Shown: in pieces, positions 22,884 to 31,553 of the stretch | Position numbering within the stretch: position 1 is the stretch's first letter | Layout of the letters: each line of letters opens with the position of its first letter | Origin: Lichina pygmaea | Taxonomy: Eukaryota > Ascomycota > Lichinomycetes > Lichinales > Lichinaceae | DNA length: 64,000 nucleotides | NCBI GenBank assembly: GCA_963422465.1 | Contig: OY730169.1 | Coordinates: 1,612,001-1,676,000 of the forward strand | Direction: 5' to 3' | Program-made: the position numbers and the translations under genes | The notes under the pieces: model-generated | Told to the model about the DNA's origin: nothing | What the model saw: only the letters and a program-made list of their open reading frames with translations | Databases searched by the model: none

Positions 22884-24485
22884 ATGTCGGCGTATAGCAA
22901 CTCCTACAATCCAGATGCGCTCCCAGCGTAGGTCGCTTCTTGCAAGATCGATCCCCCCCCCCCCCCCCCCCCGGACTCTCGCGACGTGTCGGCTGCTGCC
23001 TAGGGACCTGTTGCTGACGAGCGACGTCGACCCAGGCACGCCGAGCCAGAACAGGTAGTCCGTCCATCGTTGGCGACAGCGGACGCTGGCTCACGCTGAA
23101 CACGCCCAGGCGGCCGCAATGCTCTCGGCATATGGCAGACGAGATAGCCAAGCCTCTCAAGCAGCGAACAGGAGGCCAGATCGCTCGTCACCGCCGCAGC
23201 CGCAACGGCCTTCCCAGCAGCCCGGGTCGTCGTACGGTGCTCCGCCGGCAGGCGCCGCAAGGCCCTATGGCCCACAGTCCCCTCCGCCGACGAACTACGG
23301 GGGCTTCGGTCCATCACCTCAGTCGTATCAGAGTCGTCCGAGGGCCAATTCTCGGCAGCCTGCGTCGCCTGCCGTCCCCGCCGGCGCAGATGCGTCGTTG
23401 TTCTTGATGTTCAGATCTGTCGACACGGATGGTAAGGGCGTGCTCGGCTGGTTCCTGGGTCCGTTGTAAGGTCCCGGGTACGTCGGAAGGCTCACGATCG
23501 GTTGCATCCAAAGGCAGCGGCCGTCTCTCGCAGAGGGAACTGCGGTCTGCACTCGTCAACAGCGACTACACCTCCTTTGACCTGCATACCATTCGCATGA
23601 TGATCAGGTGGGGGCTCGACGATCCTTGGGCTCCTTGGAGTGCTCCGCTGATCCGTGATCAGGATGTTCAACACGGACGGAACCGGAACCATTGGCTACG
23701 AGGAGTTCTGGTGGGCCGCAGCCTCGCGATTCCGTCTGATCTCGGCCTCGTTCACTGATTGGTTACGGCACAGCAATCTCTGGGGCTTCCTGGGATCGTG
23801 GCGAGGTCTGTTCGACAAGTTCGACCAGGATGGCAGCGGGAGCATCAGCTACGACGAATTCTCCACCGCGCTCGTTGGTAGGCAACATGGCTCCAAAAGT
23901 GCTCGCCAAGTTCTACGCCGACTGATTGGTCGGCAGCGTTTGGATACCGCCTGACTCCGCAGTTTGTCCAGCTGATATTCCGCACGTATGACAAGCGGGG
24001 TGTGTGACACCGTCCGCAGTCGTCGTCCTTGCGAGACGGTCGTCTCTTGGTTTCTGATGTCGTCCACGTGCTGTTAGGCACCGGTGCCCTCTCTCTCGAT
24101 CTCTTTGTGCAGAGCTGCATCAGCCTGAAGCGCATGACGGATGTCTTTAAGCGGTACGACGAAGATCGTGACGGGTGCGTTTGATCTCTCCTGTTGACAT
24201 CATAGACGTATCTTGTGCTGTGTCCATCGAATGTGATACTAACACGTCTGTGATAGATACATCACTCTCAGCTTGTAAGTCACCATCTTCCTGTGGGGAG
24301 TCCGTGGGACTGCCGGTGGTACGTCCCCGTCATCAGGACTAACAACTGCCAATGTTTGCAGCGAGGACTTCTTGACCGGTATGTCTTTTCTACCAGCGGA
24401 TGCTCTGGGCAAGGGAGCCCGTCATGGCAGCGACGATGAAACTAACGTGAAGGCTACAGAGATCCTCCGTCAACGCGAAGTATGA
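22884..24485 (+). CDS. PEF1: Penta-EF-hand calcium-binding protein (Pef1/ALG-2 family)
   Basis: A many-exon gene. The N-terminus is Pro/Gln/Gly-rich (AYGRRDSQASQAANRRPDRS), followed by five EF-hand units: FRSVDTDGSGRLSQREL, MFNTDGTGTIGYEEF, FDKFDQDGSGSISYDEF, a divergent RTYDKRGTGALSLDLF and KRYDEDRDGYITL, ending EILRQREV at the TGA 24483-24485. ALG-2-type proteins sense calcium and bind ESCRT-linked partners. Small exons are predicted near the 3' end (18 and 17 nt, around 24260-24380). The 5' end is uncertain: an attractive first exon starts at 22884 (MSAYSNSYNPDALPA) but does not join in phase with the next exon by the obvious sites; the alternative start is ATG 23119. A 20-bp C run (22953-22972) lies in the proposed first intron. 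Confidence 0.85.
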
Positions 24486-25713
24486 TCCTCTCGGCTGGTT
24501 GATCCCATATAGCGTCATATGGCAATATGTGACCCCCGCACCCGACACTCGTCTCTCCGTGACCAGCAACGACAGCAGAGACAGCGTGATACCACAGTAG
24601 AGCTGCCGCTGGGAACATGCTCCAGACCGGCTTTCTTGTCTTCCACTACCAGTCTTGGATGGTTATCCTCGGTTATTCTGATGTAGCACCCTCAGCTACA
24701 TGCTGTTCTGGCTACTTGTCTTGCTGTGTTGGTACTTCATCTTCTCTTTCATGGACAGTAGTACAGCAGGTACATATCTACGATCAAAAGAAAAAGTTAT
24801 TGTTCTCTAGTCTGTTTGGTATAGGGTTGCACTGCAGTGTAAGTCAGTGCACTCTCCGCATGGCCGAGAGGGCTATTAGGTGAGAACTGAGCACTGAGAA
24901 CTGGGAACTGATTAGGAAGGAGTATCTGGGAAGTCTTCAGACTTTTACAAGTGCTGATTGATGCTTATATGGTTGTACTGCATTAAATACTGTAGGCAGA
25001 TTTCAGATGATGATTCACCTCAGCCACTTGTCGCACCCACCGGTGAATGTATCGAACCTATTGAGCGGTGACTGATGGAGCACGTACGAGTACACAAACA
25101 CTACACAGTGACTTTCTGTGCTGTCTAATGCCTACAACAGTCGGTGTCATGATACAGGTCTATGTACACTGGTGCAAGCCGTCAGCTGTTATCTTCACAG
25201 GTTATACAACAGCCAACAGACTCAAGGGCGGGAGGGCCAACAGCCACAGTGTGACAAGTGGTAATGTCTTGAATATTGAACTCCAAAGCTACCCCAGGTA
25301 GGTAAATTTGGTATGGAGGTGTCCACTGTTCACAGACTTGTGTCATGTCACAGTGTTGCTGCAGATGACCAGACACCGGCATAGCCGGCCACTGGAGTCT
25401 AGAGTACCAGACCCGTCCACAATCGTCACACATCAGACCACAAGGTCCACAGGGTCAGCGAACTCCACCCCTACCGCATTCGTAAATCATGCGCCTGATT
25501 CGACCAAGTCCCGTTTAGGCAACCACAAATGCCAATTTAATATTGGCAGCTCCAACCTTTCACTCCAGGTTCTAGCCACGGTCTTTAGATCCGGTGTCTA
25601 GATTCGGTTCGGTAGGGTTGGGTCGATACGAAGATGGCTTCAGTTTCTAGTGTCGGGTTCTAGAGTCGGGTTGCTAGGGTCGTCTCCTTCATAGAAGGTA
25701 TTTGGTCGCACGG
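24486..25713. other. Gene-free border between host genes and transposon block
   Basis: About 1.2 kb with no gene. From about 25540 short GGTTCTAG/GGGTTGCTAGGGTCG-like words repeat loosely. Base composition drops toward AT compared with the genes to the left. Confidence 0.55.
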
Positions 25714-25715
25714 TA

Positions 25716-25852
25716 CCCGCGCCACGGGGGGCTACACCCCCTCCTCCCGCACCTCCGGTACGTCCGGAACACCTCTCTATCCAGAGAGGTGTCTTACACC
25801 GGAATGAAAGTATCAGCGGTATGAAAGGTTTTAGATCACTACTGCACAACAA
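25716..25852 (+). repeat. Left terminal inverted repeat of the pogo-like element
   Basis: About 136 bp matches the right end (40927-41062) in reverse complement with only a few differences. It contains an internal hairpin (ACACCTCTC ... GAGAGGTGT). TIRs this long are more than transposase binding normally needs. Confidence 0.85.
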
Positions 25853-25881
25853 CATTCAAACAGCCACAACTCCACCACAAC

Positions 25882-26791
25882 ATGGCCAAGCCATACCCAG
25901 AAGTTGAAGCTTGGATCTCAAGGACTATAGAATCAATTCCCACGTGCAAGAAGTTCACAATCCCGAAGTTGGCTAAGGAGTTCAATGTCCTGGAGCAACA
26001 ACTTTGACGTTGCCTGAAAGGAGTGCCTTCAAAGACATAGCAGATTCCTGTGAACAGAAAGCTTTCAGAAGCTTTCAGAAGCTGCTGTCTGTGGGTACCT
26101 TGATTGACTTGACAAGCTAGGACTACCTGTACAACTGGCAATACTTCAGAATGCCGCCAATGTTTTCCCGTCACACAACCACACTGGAGATGATGATCCA
26201 CCTGTTGTTAGAACCTTGTGGGTCCACCAGTTCCTCAAACACCACCCTGAGTATTTTGTACAAAAGCAGAAAACAACAGACCCCCGACAAACTGTTGCCA
26301 GCAATGCATCCTTGATAGTGGAGTGGTACAAGGACTTCTGTATCACTTGGCAGGTGTTTGGCTTCCAGTCTAGTGATATCTGGAATATAGACAAGTCAGG
26401 CTTCATGGTGGGCATGGGAAAGAATCAGAAAGTGATCACAAAAGATCCTTGTCGGAAGCTATACCTTGGAAGCTCCACTAACTGTGAGCTGGTCATGGTT
26501 GTGGAAGCTATCAGTGCTGGTGGGAGAACTATGCCTCTAATGGTCATCCTGCCAGGCAAGTGTCAGCAGGAACACTGGTATGACTGCGCAAGCATTGAGG
26601 ATCAAGCTCTTGTTGCAGTTTCAGATTCTGGGTTCTTGAATGATAAGCTAGGTTTGGAGTGGGTTAAGCACTTTAACAAGTACAGTGCAAAAGATCAGGC
26701 TGGAGTATGGCGGATGCTACTGTTGGATGGCCATAGATCCCACTGCACGTACAAGTTCCTTAACTACTGTACAGATGCAGATGTTACGACC
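25882..26791 (+). pseudogene. pogo-like DDE transposase, 5' portion (broken)
   Basis: The ATG at 25882 begins MAKPYPEVEAWISRTIES. A CENP-B/HTH-like start and KLAKEFNV can be recognised but stop codons interrupt it. The open part from 26216 carries the DDE_1 core: DIWNIDKSGFMVG with the first catalytic Asp and LLLDGHRSHCTYKF with the second. It stops where gypsy element A begins at 26792. The rest of the core resumes at 39900. This is an ordinary cut-and-paste transposase; this copy is inactive. Confidence 0.85.
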
Positions 26792-27424
26792 CAGGGGATG
26801 GGAGCCACTCAGTTATAGGCAATCAGGCCGCGGGCCAGGCAAGAGGACACCATGGAAGTCAAGTGACCAACCAACAAGGGGTCACGTGACTGTCGAGACA
26901 CACACGGGAGTCTCGACGCAGGATGCATGAAGCGTCGAGACAATCTCACCAGTCTCGACGCAGGATGCATGAAGCATCAAGACAATCTCACCAGTCTCGA
27001 CGCAGGATGCATGAAGCATCGAGACAATCTCACCAGTCTCGACGCAGGATGCATGAAGCATCGAGACAATCTCACCAGTCTCGACGCAGGGTGCATAACA
27101 TGGTGGGACTGTCGAGACAATCTCACCCGTCTTGACGTCGAGACTGTCGAGACAATCTTGATCGTCTCGACAGGCCAGCACTATATAGTCTGGCGATAGT
27201 TCCCTTATGGAACGATCGTCTTCAACTCATGTTGTGATCCAGACAACTAGATCTACTTCAATACAATCCTTTTGTACGAAGCCATTGATCAGGTGTCACC
27301 ACCACCACGTTCCACCAAACCCCTTCGCGCTCCTTGACACTCCTCTCCTGCGAGAACCAACCCGCCTTCCACCTCTCGCCCTAATCCTATACTCGGATAG
27401 GATGGTACGGTACAGACCGTAACA
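26792..27424 (+). repeat. 5' LTR of copy A
   Basis: 633 bp, TGTTA...TAACA ends. It contains a TCACGTGAC palindrome (26882-26890), a 42-bp tandem array and a TATATAG box at 27182-27188. It is longer than its partner LTR, mainly because of the array copy number. Confidence 0.92.
26905..27110 (+). repeat. 42-bp tandem array in the U3 of copy A
   Basis: About four copies of a unit containing GACAATCTCACCAGTCTCGA and CGCAGGATGCATGAAGC. The 3' LTR of the same element has about three copies (39430-39560), so the array has changed length since insertion. Element C carries the same unit. Confidence 0.85.
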
Positions 27425-27434
27425 CTTTGAAGAC
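27218..27434 (+). promoter_or_regulatory. Probable self-priming pair of family I (TATA, GTCTTCAA, TTGAAGAC)
   Basis: The bases just inside the 5' LTR (27427-27434, TTGAAGAC) are the exact complement of GTCTTCAA at 27218-27225, which lies 36 bp after the start of the LTR TATATAG box (27182), close to where the transcript should begin. No TGG-type tRNA primer site is seen after the LTR. Both words are kept in copies B and C. Confidence 0.55.
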
Positions 27435-30400
27435 CCTCAAGGATGAGTACCTCAGAAGCAACCAACCCCAACTTCCCAGATGAAAAGATTAGCGTCGCCA
27501 AGCCAGACCTGTTCTACGGCGAAAGGAACAAAGTTGACGACTGGCTCATGCAACTCCAAGTCTACTTTCAATTCCAACCAGAGACAAAGCTGCCTAAGGA
27601 AAAGTGGCCCCTCTTCGCAACCACTTACATGAGAGGCAATGCTTATCGATGGATCAAGCCCTACGTCAACAAACATCTCTCAGGAAACGGAGACCACGAC
27701 GGCACATCAGAATGGATGATGAAATGGACGCGATTCAAGGACAAGATCAAAAGGATCCTTGGACTATCTAACAAAGACAAAGTGGCTATACGAATAATCC
27801 AGCACATCAAACAACAACACTCAGCCGCAGAGTACACCACGCAGTTCAAACAATACTCAGTACTGACTGACTGGGACGACGACACCCTGATGGTCATGTA
27901 CTGATGTGGACTCAAGGAAAACATGAAGGATGAAATCACCTTCGACAGACGAGCAGTCAACACACTGGACGAACTCATCGCACAAGCAATCAACATTGAT
28001 GACAAACTATTCAAGTGAGCGATGGAGAAACACCACAACAGAGGATACAGCCACCCCGCATGGCATGTGAGCAACCACTACAAGCCACCTAACAAGGCAC
28101 CGCCACATGACCCATATGGCTATGCACTCATGGAACTGGATGCAGTCCACCACAAGGGAAGGTTCACGAAGGGAAGGAACAACAAAAAAGGGAAAGCACT
28201 GAAGTGCTATGCCTGTGGCAAGCTAGGCCACATGGCGAAAGACTGTTGTTCAAAGAACAAGGTGCACCGACAGCAACTTAATACGCTCGACGGAGACTGG
28301 AATGTCATCAAGCCAGAGGATCTACCAGGAGAGGCTCAGCTATCCCTCAAACAATAGGACAACTACGATCAGACATTGGAAGCAGCCCACCAACTGGCAA
28401 CATCAGGAGGCAAGGACCTACCAGAACTGACAGGTCAGGACAAGGGACAGGAGCCCTTAACCACCTCTGATGGAGACTGAGACAAACCCACGTCTATCAA
28501 AGAAGAAATACCACAAGGAAGCTATGCTTACAGCATGGACCCACGAAACCTACGGCACGGCAAACTACAGTGGAGGTTTTGCACAAAGCACTACTGCAAC
28601 TACCACAAACAACTACAAAAGTACAGAGGACATTCACCCTACCACGCCACCTGCCACAAGCATTGGGTCAATTGCGAGAAGGATGTGTGTGAAATCCATC
28701 TTTGGAACAAACGCCAACACACCACATTCCCCGGGCACACACATGATTAGCACGAACACCTCATGTTCCTACAGCAAGGCAACAACCACAACTGCTACAT
28801 CAACAATTGGTAGTACTGCCTTAAGCCTGGATGTGACAAGCATCAGCAAGACAAATTCATAAACAGATTCCTCAGGACTGATGGGAATGGCTAGACCTAT
28901 TGCCCAGTCAGTGGAAAGACACTTCAATCAGGAAAAGACTGAACTCCCTTGTCAAGGGATGACATCAGGAGCTCAACAACATGACTCCTAGCAACACAAA
29001 GTACCTGCGATTGCCTGTGTCACTACACGCCAACACGCCAGTACAGACATACGCACTTGTTGACTCTGGAGCCAGTGGAAACTACATCTCAAGACAACTT
29101 TACGACACCCTCGGCACTGGAAGGAGACGCAAGCAGCAGCCCTATCAGCTCACGATAGCAAATGGACAGACAGAGCTAGTCTGCCATGAGACGCAGCCAA
29201 TGGAAATAGTTACCAGACACCATGCTGAAAGGATCCACCTTGATATTGTCGAGTTGGCCACTCAGGATATCTATTTGGGGATGCCTTGGCTAAAGAAGCA
29301 CAACCCAGTTGTTAACTGGAGGACAGGAGTACTCACGTTTAGGAACTGCACTAACAACACAGCTCAGACCTGTTACCAGCCGCAGAAGGCATGGACAGAT
29401 AAGGGAAGAAGTCCTCAGTGGAACCTCACTGACAGAAAGGACGACTCTCAAGAGAAGAGGTCTGCCTTGACAGGCACACCCCGGAACCAGATGGCCAAGC
29501 AGTCAGAGATGAAGAGAGAGGAAGTTGTTAACCCTCTGGAGATCCCTGAAGAGTACTGACCTGGGTATGATAACCTCTTTCAGGAAGAGACAACAACAGC
29601 AGTGTTGCCTAAGCACCAACCTTGGGATCATGAGATCAAGTTGCAACCAGGGACAGAGCCAGGATTTGGACCAATTTACCAGTTATCAGAGAAAGAGCTC
29701 TAAGTACTTCGCGAGTACCTGGAGGAAAACCTGAAAAAGGGTTTTATTCAAGAATCTCAATCACCAGCAGGATACCCAATACTATTTGCACCAAAGAAAG
29801 ACAGAAGTCTTCAACTTTGTGTGGATTACAGGAAACTCAACGACATTACCATCAAGAACTGATATCTGTTACCAAATGCGAACAAATTGCGAGACAGGAT
29901 CAGCCAAGCTACAATCTTTACCAAGCTGGACTTGAAAGGAGCATACAACCTGATACGCATGAAAGAAGGAGAAGAATGGAAGACAGCCTTCAGAACCTGA
30001 TACAGACACTACAAGTATCTGGTTATACTATTCAGACTCACGAACGCACCAGCAACATGTCAAGCATTGATCAACAACATCATCAGAGCACACCTGGACC
30101 AAACAGCTATCGCCTACCTGGACAACATTCTTGTCTACTCGAACACGCAACAGGAACATACCAAACATGTGAAGGATGTTCTACGATGCCTACAACAGGC
30201 AGGGCTCAAGCTCAACCCAAAGAAGTGCAAGTTCAACAAACTGGAAGTTGAATTCCTCGGATATGTTATAGAGATTGAAGGGATCAAGATTGACCCTGAG
30301 AAAATCAAAGTGATTCAGCAATAGCCAACACTGACATCAGTTAAGGAAGTACAAGCCTTCCTAGAATTTGCCAACTTCAACCAACAGTTTATAAAGAACT

Positions 30401-30511
30401 ACTCACAGATGGCAACACCACTGACAGAACTCACGAAGAAGGACATGGAGTACCGATGGACAGAGAGACAACAAAAAGTATTCCAACAGCTCAAGGACAC
30501 TTACGCCAAGG

Positions 30512-31105
30512 TGTTGCGGTCCGTACCGTACTGTCCTATCCGAGTATAGGATTAGGGCGAGAGGCGGAAGGCGGGTTGGTTCTCGCAGGAGAGGAGTGTC
30601 AAGGAGCGCGAAGGGGTTTGGTGGAACGTGGTGGTGGTGACACCTGATCAACAGCTTCGTACAAAAGGATTGTATTGAAGTAGATCTAGTTGTCTGGATC
30701 ACAACATGAGTTGAAGACGATTGTTCCATAGGGGAACTATCGCCTGGCTATATAGTGCCCAGTTTGTGAGCAGAGTGAGCTCTGCTCACTTTGCTCACTT
30801 TTCATGCACGCTGCGGCGAGCTGGGTGAGCTCTGCTCACTTTGCTCACTTTTCATGCATGCTGCGGCGAGCTGGGTGAGCTCTGCTCACTTTGCTCACTT
30901 TTCATGCATGCTGCGGTGAGCTGGGTGAGCTCTGCTCACTTTGCTCACTTGTTCGTGCATATGCATGCTGCGGCGAGCACCCCCTGGTTTGTCTCGCCAG
31001 TCACGTGACCAGTTCCCGTGTCACGCTGTCTGGTACTTCTGTCCAGTATCCTGTCTGCTGCTTTCTGTGAGTATATAAAGACTGTGTTCCTCCTGGGTTG
31101 TAACA
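30512..31105 (-). repeat. 3' LTR of copy B
   Basis: 594 bp. The part next to the element edge (R/U5) matches A and C, but the U3 is unrelated and carries its own array of a roughly 50-bp unit (GAGCTCTGCTCACTTTGCTC). A TCACGTGAC palindrome lies at 31001-31009. Confidence 0.92.
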
Positions 31106-31148
31106 CTATCCTCCTCTCCATCTTTCATCGTCTTGATGAAATCTGGTC

Positions 31149-31553
31149 ATGCCTCCAAAGTCATGTGCGACTATTAGCCGAACTCAGCTGGCTGCTCAAA
31201 TCCACGATCGGGGTTTTGTTTCACGTACGCCCTGCGACTTTTGTGTTCTCCGTGGTCGTCTGTGCTTCCAGATGCCGGGAGAAGACGATAAGTTGAAGTG
31301 TGCTGCGTGCACTCGGCGCGGAAGGTCTTGTGTCTCTGTGTCCTGGGAATCTTTGAACATGTCCCGGGACAACCTCTGTGAGGATGTTGCCACTGACGAG
31401 GCAACACGTGATGCACTCTTTGAACAACTTGCCACAGTGCAGGCTTGTCTGTCTCGGAAGCGAAAGGTGTTGGAGGGCGCCAAGGTCCGTGCGAGGCAGA
31501 AGCTTCAGTGCTTGGTGAAAGAGATGGAGTCGGATGGCGAGGATTTGACTTGA
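31149..31553 (+). CDS. Antisense ORF of copy B, Zn(II)2Cys6-like cluster plus coil
   Basis: 134 residues on the strand opposite gag-pol, starting 44 bp after the LTR edge and ending where pol ends. The cysteines follow C-x2-C-x6-C-x11-C-x2-C-x6-C (CDFCVLRGRLC, then CAACTRRGRSC), exactly the spacing allowed for Gal4-type Zn(II)2Cys6 clusters. A likely helical, charged region follows (RDALFEQLATVQACLSRKRK, and a Lys/Arg/Glu-rich tail). The frame looks whole in this copy. Related frames sit at the same place in copies A, C and D. A DNA- or RNA-binding role is inferred from the motif only. I do not know a named family; similar short proteins are annotated as hypothetical in ascomycete genomes, as far as I recall. 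Confidence 0.7.
   Translation: MPPKSCATISRTQLAAQIHDRGFVSRTPCDFCVLRGRLCFQMPGEDDKLKCAACTRRGRSCVSVSWESLNMSRDNLCEDVATDEATRDALFEQLATVQACLSRKRKVLEGAKVRARQKLQCLVKEMESDGEDLT

Noticed and set aside
24858-24885. GCATGGCCGAGAGGGCTATTAGG resembling the start of a tRNA-Ser
   Set aside because: No matching acceptor stem, anticodon arm or TTC loop follows.
26905-27110. Regular repeat with spacers that could be taken for a CRISPR array
   Set aside because: Units are contiguous 42-bp tandem copies without unique spacers, inside an LTR, in a eukaryotic genome.
27289-27501. About 70-residue frame MATLIFSSGKLG... found at each family-I 5' LTR edge, antisense to gag
   Set aside because: It recurs only because the LTR/gag junction recurs; it overlaps gag start and R/U5 and has no domain.
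28470-28862. Separate small gene inside gypsy copy A
   Set aside because: It is the out-of-phase shadow of the His/Cys-rich polyprotein segment, repeated at the same place in copies B and C.
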